From an uncultured Pirellulaceae bacterium (GTDB lineage: Bacteria > Planctomycetota > Planctomycetia > Pirellulales > Pirellulaceae), in NCBI GenBank assembly GCA_934255105.1, contig CAKQNH010000075.1, positions 1-11,179 on the forward strand: 11,179 nucleotides of DNA. The letters run 5' to 3'. Positions 1 through 6,338 of the stretch are shown here, piece after piece; positions within the stretch are counted from its first letter, which is position 1; each line of letters begins with the position of its first letter. The position numbers and the translations under genes were made by a program. The notes under the pieces are model-generated. The model did not search any database. It saw only the letters and a list, made by a program, of their open reading frames with translations, and had not been told where the DNA came from.

Positions 1-21
1 CTAGCTCTGCTCGCACTAGAT

Positions 22-143
22 CCTCTCCCTCTGGGAGAGGTCGAGCCTAAGCGAGGGAGAGGGCAAGCGCAATCTACTTCTGTGCAATCCGTCTCCGCCC
101 TCCCCCTCGCCTAGGCTCGACCCCTCCCGCGCGCGGGCAGGGG
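22..143. repeat. Inverted pair of GC-rich REP-like repeats
   Basis: Two related units face each other. The left unit (22-64) starts with a perfect hairpin, CCTCTCCC / TCT loop / GGGAGAGG (22-40), followed by a 24-base tail at 41-64. The right unit is the reverse complement: a tail at 97-120, then a hairpin at 121-143 built from CCCCT, the palindrome CCCGCGCGCGGG, a bulged C and AGGGG. The two tails match at 22 of 24 positions when one is reverse-complemented, and both keep the core TCGAGCCTA. The hairpin halves have diverged in sequence but both still fold. A folding head joined to a conserved tail is typical of REP/BIME-type dispersed repeats. That this is a genome-wide family is inference. 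Confidence 0.8.
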
Positions 144-327
144 TACGATTCACGTGGCCAGGAATAACTTGTGGGGTTTAAAAAGGCACTCCTGCCCGTT
201 TGCTCCGTGGCATGCGCACCCCTGCTTCCATATAGTCCACCACTTTTCACGAACCCAGCCAGCTTGCCTCGCTGATAAAAAAGTTTGGAGGCTAGTGCTC
301 CGTCCATGTTTAATATTGGGGTAGTGA

Positions 328-379
328 GTAGAGCAGTTGTCCCAACTGCTTCGGAAAACGGTTGGGACAACCGTTCTAC
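328..379. repeat. Covarying hairpin doublet (BIME-like)
   Basis: Two 23-base units (328-350 and 357-379) lie in opposite orientation around a 6-base spacer, TCGGAA. Each contains a perfect 8-bp stem with a 3-base loop: AGCAGTTG/TCC/CAACTGCT (332-350) and AACGGTTG/GGA/CAACCGTT (357-375). Both carry GTAGA (or its complement TCTAC) on the outer edge. After reverse-complementing one unit they match at 19 of 23 positions. The four differences form two base-pair swaps (G-C to A-T, and A-T to G-C), so each stem stays perfect. The unit can fold as two small hairpins or one long cruciform. Confidence 0.85.
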
Positions 380-639
380 AAATTAAGGCTGCAACCAAGC
401 GACCGTGGGGCCGATGCCGTCGGGGCTGGCTACTCTGCCAACCCTTGGGTATTGCGAGCAGCCCGAAGCTAGACAGCAGGTGCACCACCCACTCTTGGCC
501 CACAGTTTGCAGATAGCACTCCCACAGGTGCGTCGGGTACAATACCTGAACTGATGAAGTGGGTTTTTGCAGAACCCGTCGTCCGCACAAATGGGCGGCG
601 TATGCGCACGATCGATTGCTTATACAACGTGGGATTGGT

Positions 640-1521
640 ATGAAGCTTGGCAAATGGGGCGGGATCAACGTCTACATCCATTGGACGTTCTGGATTTTGA
701 TCGCCTTTTACTTAATAACTGTTTCGCAGCAGAGTGGGCCGGTGGCTGGCATTGTGGCGGCCGCATTTGTGCTGAGCGTCTTTGCCTGTGTTGCCTTGCA
801 CGAATTCGGGCACGCGGGCGCGGCGGCTTATTTTGGTATTCGTACGCTCGACATTACATTATTGCCGATTGGCGGCATGGCTCGATTGGAGCGCCTGCCC
901 GAAAAGCCCTACCAAGAATTGGTAGTTGCTTTGGCAGGCCCTGCTGTCAATTTTGTCATTGCGGCAGGCCTGTTGCCGGTTGTCATGTTGGTTGCCTTCT
1001 CTGCGCCCGACACCGCGACTGAGATATTTGGTCTGGGATTCGCCGAGCAATTGTTGGTGGCTAATTTAATTCTAGCCGTGTTCAATTTGCTCCCCGCCTT
1101 TCCGATGGACGGCGGACGTGTGCTGCGCAGCTTGTTGGCCATGCGGCTGGGACACTTGCGTGCCACCGAAGTCGCCGCGCGTGTGGGCCGCTGGATGGCG
1201 TTGTTTCTTGGCATCTTGGGACTCTATTATAGTTGGATGCTCGTGCTGCTGGCGGCGTTCATATTTGTCGCTGGCACTGCCGAATTGCTCTCTGCGCGCG
1301 TGCGCGCCATGGGGCAAGGTTTCGAAGCGCAAGGCCATCCTCAGTCGGCTGGCTTCCGCGGCGGGCAGACGCACGGTTGGCCTCCCACCAGCGGTTCAGC
1401 TTGGAACCATTCCGGCACTTCGCCTTGGGGCGACTCTGATGACATCATCGAGGGCGAAGTCATCGAAGTCAAGGAACTGCCCCCACTCATCGGCGACGCC
1501 ACCCACCGCGACGCCAGCTAA
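640..1521 (+). CDS. M50-family site-2-protease-like membrane metalloprotease
   Basis: Predicted intramembrane zinc protease of 293 aa. The zinc site HEFGH is at residues 54-58 inside a hydrophobic segment, preceded by a hydrophobic N-terminal helix (about 15-30). The family motif GPAVN is at 100-104, and the second active-site motif NLLPAFPMDGGR at 149-160 supplies the third zinc ligand, Asp157. A last hydrophobic block spans about 185-217. The family cuts transmembrane substrates within the membrane, often anti-sigma factors or signal-peptide remnants; the substrate here is unknown. Many bacterial relatives carry CBS domains after the last helix. This one ends in a roughly 65-residue polar tail with an acidic DDIIEGEVIEV stretch. 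I chose the ATG at 640 because the protein then begins just before the family's first helix (GGINVYIHWTFW); the frame is open upstream to 559, but that extension looks like non-coding sequence. It leads a unit with the next two genes. Confidence 0.88.
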   Translation: MKLGKWGGINVYIHWTFWILIAFYLITVSQQSGPVAGIVAAAFVLSVFACVALHEFGHAGAAAYFGIRTLDITLLPIGGMARLERLPEKPYQELVVALAGPAVNFVIAAGLLPVVMLVAFSAPDTATEIFGLGFAEQLLVANLILAVFNLLPAFPMDGGRVLRSLLAMRLGHLRATEVAARVGRWMALFLGILGLYYSWMLVLLAAFIFVAGTAELLSARVRAMGQGFEAQGHPQSAGFRGGQTHGWPPTSGSAWNHSGTSPWGDSDDIIEGEVIEVKELPPLIGDATHRDAS

Positions 1522-1537
1522 TTAGAGTGAGGTAAAG

Positions 1538-1783
1538 ATGTCTATTGACCAAGCGAGAATCGATCGCAACATGCGGATTTGGTATCAGACGATGGAGGCT
1601 ACGCACGAAATGATTTTGGCGGGACTCCGGCTGAAGATTGGCCCCGAAGAAGATCTCCAAGTGGCTTACCGCAAGTGGTATCGCCACCAACGGGACCTGG
1701 CCGCCGAGCGGCTGGAGCGCGAGGCGGCGCGATGGCGTGAACAACAAGCCATGCAAAACACAACTGAGGACAAGCATCAGTGA
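1538..1783 (+). CDS. Small charged helical protein, function unknown
   Basis: An 81-aa protein of no family I recognise. A good Shine-Dalgarno-like stretch, GAGGTAAAG, directly precedes the ATG, and the start lies 16 bases after the protease stop, so it is very likely a real gene in the same transcript. The protein is rich in Arg, Glu, Gln, Trp and Tyr, with no signal peptide or membrane segment. Residues about 5-75 look almost wholly helical: two amphipathic stretches (RNMRIWYQTMEATHEMILAG, then from about EEDLQ onward into a repeated Glu/Arg pattern) separated by a likely turn at KIGPEED. The stop overlaps the GTG start of the nucleotidyltransferase by 4 bases, so the two are probably translated together and may interact. 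A small partner or antitoxin role is possible but unproven. Confidence 0.75.
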   Translation: MSIDQARIDRNMRIWYQTMEATHEMILAGLRLKIGPEEDLQVAYRKWYRHQRDLAAERLEREAARWREQQAMQNTTEDKHQ

Positions 1784-2331
1784 CTCCCAATTTAGTCATT
1801 CAAACTCTTGGCCGAATCTGGACTGAGCTAGAGCGGCACGGGGTGACGGCGACTTTGGTCGGTGGACTGGCGCTGCCGATTTGGAATTACCCCCGAAGTA
1901 CGCAAGACATAGATCTACTGTTGGCCGCCAGCGACGATCAACAATTGCTTTCGATCTGCGAGGCGCTCGATTGCAGACCGAGACGACAACCTGCGATAGT
2001 TGAGCTCGGTAGCATGCGCGTGCTGCAAGCGGAACATTGTCCTCCAGGCGAATACGTCGAAATTGATGTCGACTTCCTCATCGGTCGATCCGACTTTCAT
2101 CAGAGCTTGGCCAAGCGTGCCATTGCGATTGAATACGCTGGGCTAAAGACCCGCATACGGGTAGCGACTTGCGAAGATTTAATATTACTTAAGATGCAAG
2201 CGGGACGACTGATCGATCTGGCCGATTGCCAACGTTTGCTCGAGCTTAATCCAGATTTGGACAGAGCGTATCTAAACCTCTGGGCTGGTAAACTAAAGCT
2301 CACCTCAGAGATAGATAAGCTCGAGCAATAG
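1780..2331 (+). CDS. Pol-beta-superfamily nucleotidyltransferase (MNT/AbiEii-like)
   Basis: A 183-aa protein with the signature of small nucleotidyltransferases. After a leading helix, VGGLALPIW (27-35) gives the GG substrate loop, and RSTQDIDLLL (39-48) gives the first two metal-binding acids, Asp43 and Asp45. The third acid is probably Asp96 or Asp98 in EIDVDFLIG (94-102). A C-terminal helical part contains ATCEDLILLKMQAGR (129-143), a pattern common in AbiEii/DUF1814- and DUF6036-type proteins. Such enzymes transfer NMP to RNA, proteins or small molecules, and several act as toxins of two-gene modules. The start is GTG, in the sequence GTGA overlapping the upstream TGA. GAGGA at 1766-1770, nine bases ahead, supports it. 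Its target is unknown. It is not paired with a recognisable AbiEi or HEPN antitoxin. Confidence 0.8.
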   Translation: MTPNLVIQTLGRIWTELERHGVTATLVGGLALPIWNYPRSTQDIDLLLAASDDQQLLSICEALDCRPRRQPAIVELGSMRVLQAEHCPPGEYVEIDVDFLIGRSDFHQSLAKRAIAIEYAGLKTRIRVATCEDLILLKMQAGRLIDLADCQRLLELNPDLDRAYLNLWAGKLKLTSEIDKLEQ

Positions 2332-2338
2332 GCATCTA

Positions 2339-2368
2339 TTTCGCCTTCTTGATCGCATCGATCAGCGA
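2339..2368 (+). terminator. Hairpin after the nucleotidyltransferase gene
   Basis: Eight bases after the stop codon the sequence can fold as TGATCG (2349-2354), CAT loop, CGATCA (2358-2363), enclosed by an outer pairing TTCGC (2339-2343) with GCGAA (2364-2368) and a 5-base bulge on the left side. There is no U-rich tract after it, so it may be an mRNA 3'-end stabiliser or a non-canonical terminator. Position supports an operon end. Confidence 0.35.
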
Positions 2369-3013
2369 AGATCAGGCAAATCCGTGAGCGGTTACAAGCC
2401 AATATATCACACTCACTTCGGATAAACTGCTAGCAGACAGTGGTCGCGTGAAGACGGTTCCTTCATTAGCAGTATGGAAAAGAAAGCCGACTGACCGTCT
2501 CAAACCAATCCGGTGAAGCATCAATGGTTGACATTTGAAAATCCCTATCTTGCAAGGAAATAGCGTGTAGCTCCATTCTAAACGATCCGAGGCAACAACG
2601 CGCGGGTAATTCTACCAGCTCTCCTCCTGACCACTTCTACGGCTATGCGCCATTGCGTGAGACTCGTCACTACGCATACGAACTTCTACGGAAGCGAACA
2701 AAGCCATGGATCAGGGAAATGGTGGGAGCCTTCTTAATCTTCCTGTCCTCAGATCTTCCTGTCCTAAAACAAGCAGCATTAGTGGACCGACCGGGCTCAG
2801 ATCGACTTCGCTTCTGTCTGCATCTACGTAGCTGGTACACCTGCCTTGGTCCAAGGGCGGGCGGAATATCTCGCCTCTCGGATACCACTTTTCAATTGAA
2901 CTTCAGGCTGTAGGTCGATCTTTATTCAATACAGCGCTGGTTTCAGGGCTGTCGTTGGAATATATTGGACGACTCGAGTCACGCCTTCCAAACTTTTGAA
3001 ACGGGTTGCTAGA
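2369..3013. other. Intergenic region without a convincing gene
   Basis: About 645 bases. Every frame is interrupted except a plus-strand frame at 2653-2913 (86 codons), which has no ribosome binding site, no family resemblance and an unconvincing composition. Visible structure consists of a short direct repeat at 2737-2765 and a perfect 10-base palindrome, GACTCGAGTC, at 2971-2980, about 35 bases before the next gene. TATATT at 2961-2966 would suit a -10 box but lacks a good -35 partner. The region probably holds the promoter of the exported-protein gene at 3014; otherwise I see nothing in it. Confidence 0.5.
2737..2765. repeat. Short direct repeat
   Basis: ATCTTCCTGTCCT occurs at 2737-2749 and again at 2753-2765, 16 bases apart and with a CAG spacer. 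It may be slippage-derived. No function is apparent. Confidence 0.6.
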
Positions 3014-4399
3014 ATGTCACAGTGCGTAATCGTCCGACTATTAACGGCGACTTGTTTTCTCCTGCTACCCTCTTTTGCTATCGGTCAAGAAGCGAAATTA
3101 GAAAAGCTTCTTCTCCGCTCTCCATCCCCTGCGAATGCTATTGGGTATATGCACATACCCGCGCTGAAAAAGCTGCTAGCAGATGCTAAAATTCCACTGA
3201 CCATTGCCGATGGAGTGGAAGACGTGTGGCTCGTTTCCGAATTGGACACGTCCTCCTTGGTTCCGAATTGGGAAGCCGGCTATGCGACGGTGACAAAGAC
3301 TTTGGACGCGGACAAGTTGGCTGCGGCGATGGGTGGATACGTGGACAAGATTGGTGACCAACCGGTCGTCTGGACACCCAAGCAGAGCTACCTCGTGCCG
3401 CTCAGCGACAATCGCATCGGTTTCCTGCGGCCTGCACGACGATCGCTCGTAGCCTCATGGATTAATAGCCAAGAAAACAACCCCATCCCAGCCTATCTCA
3501 CGCAACAAGCTAAACAATCCGAAGCCTTCTTATCGCTCATGTTGGCTGTCGATCTCGAAAACGCCTTTTCACCTGCTAATTTAGCAACTCGGCTTAGTTC
3601 GTTCGAATCGCTAGGGCAGCAGGATCCTCAAGCCTTAGCGCAATTGTTGTCCTCGGTGCAAGGGCTGAGCATTATCGTGGGCCGGCGCAGTCTGTCTGAG
3701 TGCATTTTGTCTGTTCAATTTGGCGAGTCGCCGGCGGAGTTCGCACCTCATGCCGCCGCTGTGCTCAACGAGGTTTTGAATCACAATGGAACGGCGGCAC
3801 CTGAAGTCGCGTCGTGGAGGACGAAGGTGGATGGCAATTCACTAATTTTCCAAGGGCCAATCTCTGCCAATTCGCTCGATGGCGTTTTGAACATCTTCAG
3901 TTTGCAAAGCTATGCGGCTCAAGTGGTCAAAGAGGCCAGCCAGCCAGCGGCGACGGGACAAGGGGGCGACAGTCGGACCTTAACCGCCACCAAGACTTAT
4001 TTTGATAGCGTCAAAAGTCTTATCGACCGCGTACGCAACTACGACGCAAAAACAACTGGATACCGAGCCAAATGGGACGAGCAACAGGCTAGGCGCATCG
4101 ATGAATTGCCGACTCTTCAAGTCGATCCACAGATGATCGACTACGGTACAAATGTGGCCAGCGTCTTGCGTGGCAATGGCGTGGCGATTCAAACTGGTAG
4201 CGTTGACACCAGCCAAGTGCATGGCCGTGGAAAGCTATCTGGCACGACCTATTACGGCGGCTATTATGGCGACTCCTACGGAGTTGGTCGACAGTCCTTG
4301 GCTGAGGTGGGCAGCTATCAGCAAGCGATGGGTGTCGTCGACAAATTGACCGGAGAAGTTCGGCGGTCTATGACGGATAAGTACCAAACCCAATTTTAA
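3014..4399 (+). CDS. Exported protein of unknown function
   Basis: A 461-aa protein I cannot assign to a family. From the ATG at 3014 it begins with a clear type I signal peptide: a short polar start, the hydrophobic core VRLLTATCFLLLPSFAIG, and a likely cut near AIGQ-EA. The mature part has no further obvious membrane helix, so it should be periplasmic or released. It looks globular, with alternating hydrophobic strands and a helix-rich central section (about 150-330). Near the C-terminus a Gly/Tyr-rich patch, TTYYGGYYGDSYGVGR, precedes a final helix. The frame is open six codons further to a TTG at 2996, but neither start has a strong ribosome binding site and the ATG gives the more typical signal peptide. 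It stands alone on its strand and converges on the glycosidase-like gene. Large exported proteins of this kind without homologues of known function are common in planctomycetes. Confidence 0.8.
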   Translation: MSQCVIVRLLTATCFLLLPSFAIGQEAKLEKLLLRSPSPANAIGYMHIPALKKLLADAKIPLTIADGVEDVWLVSELDTSSLVPNWEAGYATVTKTLDADKLAAAMGGYVDKIGDQPVVWTPKQSYLVPLSDNRIGFLRPARRSLVASWINSQENNPIPAYLTQQAKQSEAFLSLMLAVDLENAFSPANLATRLSSFESLGQQDPQALAQLLSSVQGLSIIVGRRSLSECILSVQFGESPAEFAPHAAAVLNEVLNHNGTAAPEVASWRTKVDGNSLIFQGPISANSLDGVLNIFSLQSYAAQVVKEASQPAATGQGGDSRTLTATKTYFDSVKSLIDRVRNYDAKTTGYRAKWDEQQARRIDELPTLQVDPQMIDYGTNVASVLRGNGVAIQTGSVDTSQVHGRGKLSGTTYYGGYYGDSYGVGRQSLAEVGSYQQAMGVVDKLTGEVRRSMTDKYQTQF

Positions 4400-4408
4400 G
4401 GTCTGGTG

Positions 4409-4442
4409 GCGCGAGTCCGCTCAGTAAATTGCGAACCCGCGC
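4409..4442 (-). terminator. Strong hairpin between convergent genes
   Basis: A 12-base stem, GCGCGAGTCCGC (4409-4420) against GCGAACCCGCGC (4431-4442), encloses a 10-base loop. On the plus strand two positions are mismatched (A/C and C/A). In the minus-strand transcript both become G-U pairs, giving an uninterrupted 12-bp stem. This suggests it serves mainly the minus-strand gene ending at 4478, 36 bases upstream in its direction. It lies 10 bases past the stop of the plus-strand gene, so it may act on both. No U-tract follows on either side. Confidence 0.5.
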
Positions 4443-4477
4443 AGATCGGTCGTCAGCAGATGCACTCACATGAGCAT

Positions 4478-6244
4478 TCACTTCGATACGGCTGTACCAA
4501 TCCCCGAGCGGCCGTAACCATTTCCGCAGTAGAACATGCGGAGATGGTTGCCTTCGCGAATGACAGTGGGATACTCGACCATCTGCTGTTCCCAGCCGCT
4601 GCCCGTTGGCGACAACTGAAGATTGTCGTCGGCCTGAGCACCGCGGCGCCAGTGGATTCCGTCGTCGGATTCGGCATAGCAAATGGAATAAAATCCGTGC
4701 CGCGTACCAATGGCTGAATACCACATCCGATACAGGCCGTCGGACTCTAGATGTACAACGGGCCCAGCAACGCCGATGTCTTCATAGTCGCGATCAGGGT
4801 CACGAAGCATGACTGCGCCTCGTTTTGTCCAGTCGATGCCGTCTTCGGATACCGCCAAACAAATTGCCTTCTGTTGATTCAGCGCGTGTGCCTCGCCGGT
4901 CGTCGGACAGCCCGTGTAGTAGAATCGCCAATGCGATGATCCGTCGTCCAGCGGCACCTGCAAAACAGAACCGCCGGCAACGCCGATCGCATCGGGCGCG
5001 CCGTGTTCCCCGCTTGGCGCGAGCACCGGTTGGTCTCCACGCCGCTGCCAGTTGATTCCGTCGTCACTCGTTGCCAGCCCGATCCCGGGAAACGCGCTGA
5101 GCCCCGATCCGTGCCCAGCATTGCCGGTGTAGTACAGATGCCAGCGGTGGTCATTGATGCGTACGAAATGGGGCAGCACGCACCATTGAGCATCGAATGA
5201 ACCCGCCGGTCCAGTAGAAAACAATGGACCGCTTCGCGTCCAGTCTGTTAGGTCGTTGACCGCAGCAGTCGCGACGCCGATTTTCTGTTTGCCATCCTTT
5301 CCACCTCCAGAGTAGAACAAGCGATACTTGTCCTGCTCCTGAATGACCCAAGGATTCATGCACCGCGTGGCGTCGAATTCGCCTGCGCGTGGAGGCAATA
5401 CAGGATTGTCCTCGTGGCGGAGCCACTCCACGGGCTGCTGGAGCTCTGTAAACTCATCAGTATGCGACAACCGCATCGAAACCACTTCTTGGCTGCGGCG
5501 AACGATGCCAAATAGCGTGCCTATGTCGCTGCGATCCCATGCGATTCCCTGTCCCGCGATCGGCGCGGCGACCGTGCCGATGTGGTTGAGCTCGCCACTC
5601 TCGGCCGGCACGTCCAGGACATAGAGTTCCGCGTGATCATGGCCAGTCACGAACAGCCGTCCGTTGGGACCGAACGCGCCACCGGAATTGCTATTGGGCA
5701 GAAAACGTTGAATCACAGACTCGGGGAATACCCATTGGCCCGTTGGGTTCCATTGGTCGTCATAGCGCAGAAGTTTAGTTTGACGAACATCGGCATCGCC
5801 GTAGTAGGCAAAGACGATCCACCACGCTCCGCGATGGCGGTCAATCCAGTTGATGGCTCCCACAGTTTCGGCAAATGGCTTTGATTCAAGATGTCGCAAT
5901 GTCTCCGCTTCGAAGATCTCCACTGAGTTTTTCAGTGGCGTCTTGGGCCAGTTGGAATTGGCGCAGTACAGCCGTCCATCGACGATGACGCCACTGTTGA
6001 GATGCAAGATCGCGGACCCACCCGGTGCCGTCCAGTTTGCGAGAGGATTGTTCGTTCCCTTTTCGTACCGCGCAATGGTGCGACTGGCGATGGCGTAAAA
6101 AGATGTTGCATCAACGGCGACCGCCTGATGTGCTTCGGGGACTGAGACGCTCACCCGCTGGCGAACTGATAGTTCTGCCGCTGACAGACTCGTTAGCATG
6201 ACCGCAGAAACAAGCAGTAGCATGATCGCCAAAAAGTACTTCAT
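4478..6244 (-). CDS. Exported two-propeller protein with glycosidase-like C-terminal half
   Basis: A 588-aa protein. The start is placed at 6244 because the product then opens with a signal peptide (MKYFLAIMLLLVSAVMLTSL, likely cut near SAA-E) and GGGAG lies 10 bases upstream; a longer frame to 6310 would bury that peptide. Residues about 27-270 look like a beta-propeller (repeated short strands, for example GGAFGPNGRLFVTGHDHAELYV in part). Residues about 280-588 contain five repeats of an aromatic strand motif, YRLFYSGG (307), WHLYYTGN (368), WRFYYTGC (439), YRMWYSAI (505) and LRMFYCGN (568). Three are followed by S(D/E)DGI(N/D/H)W loops (393-399, 466-472, 526-532). This is the five-bladed fold of the GH32/43/117/130-type glycosidases. 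Acid candidates include Asp291, Asp351, Asp418 and Glu488/Asp489, but I cannot fix the catalytic set. It likely binds or cleaves a glycan outside the cytoplasm. It follows the permease by 94 bases. Confidence 0.78.
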   Translation of the reverse strand: MKYFLAIMLLLVSAVMLTSLSAAELSVRQRVSVSVPEAHQAVAVDATSFYAIASRTIARYEKGTNNPLANWTAPGGSAILHLNSGVIVDGRLYCANSNWPKTPLKNSVEIFEAETLRHLESKPFAETVGAINWIDRHRGAWWIVFAYYGDADVRQTKLLRYDDQWNPTGQWVFPESVIQRFLPNSNSGGAFGPNGRLFVTGHDHAELYVLDVPAESGELNHIGTVAAPIAGQGIAWDRSDIGTLFGIVRRSQEVVSMRLSHTDEFTELQQPVEWLRHEDNPVLPPRAGEFDATRCMNPWVIQEQDKYRLFYSGGGKDGKQKIGVATAAVNDLTDWTRSGPLFSTGPAGSFDAQWCVLPHFVRINDHRWHLYYTGNAGHGSGLSAFPGIGLATSDDGINWQRRGDQPVLAPSGEHGAPDAIGVAGGSVLQVPLDDGSSHWRFYYTGCPTTGEAHALNQQKAICLAVSEDGIDWTKRGAVMLRDPDRDYEDIGVAGPVVHLESDGLYRMWYSAIGTRHGFYSICYAESDDGIHWRRGAQADDNLQLSPTGSGWEQQMVEYPTVIREGNHLRMFYCGNGYGRSGIGTAVSK

Positions 6245-6312
6245 TCGACTAGAGCTCCCAGGATGTTTGGTGTGATGCGTTGTGGCAAGTTCCGCTACGT
6301 AAAAATTCATAG

Positions 6313-6338
6313 CCTAGTCGGTTTGCCAACTGCCTAGG
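6313..6338 (-). terminator. Hairpin directly after the permease stop
   Basis: CCTAG (6313-6317) pairs with CTAGG (6334-6338). Inside lie a symmetric 3x3 internal loop, GTT/AAC (6321-6323 with 6328-6330) and a TGCC tetraloop. On the minus strand it begins immediately after the TAA stop (6341-6339), and a run of five T follows about seven bases later. The stem is weak, so it may attenuate rather than end transcription into the glycosidase-like gene. Confidence 0.35.

Larger units (their letters stand above)
1..639. other. Non-coding, repeat-bearing upstream region
   Basis: I find no convincing gene here. Open frames exist on the minus strand (about 74-370 and 150-668), but they run through inverted repeats, have low-complexity Arg/Gly/Pro-rich translations and no ribosome binding site, so I do not call them. 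What can be seen is a GC-rich inverted repeat pair in the first 143 bases, a second hairpin doublet at 328-379, and a short hairpin at 533-549 (7-bp stem including one G-T pair, loop CAA). Another small stem, GGGTT/AACCC at 561-577, lies upstream of the M50 protease gene. A weak TATACA element around 621-626 could serve as a -10 box, but no matching -35 is clear. Confidence 0.6.

Noticed and set aside
22..379. CRISPR array
   Set aside because: The repeats are inverted doublets of two unrelated families, without regular spacers or multiple direct copies.
150..668. 172-codon minus-strand open frame upstream of the protease gene
   Set aside because: It crosses the hairpin doublet and the protease start, has no ribosome binding site or recognisable domain, and its composition is not protein-like.
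1780..2331. Calling the nucleotidyltransferase a proven AbiE-type toxin
   Set aside because: No AbiEi antitoxin is next to it, and the fold alone also fits non-toxin enzymes.
2653..2913. 86-codon plus-strand open frame in the intergenic region
   Set aside because: No Shine-Dalgarno, no family resemblance, and it spans a tandem repeat; chance opening is more likely.
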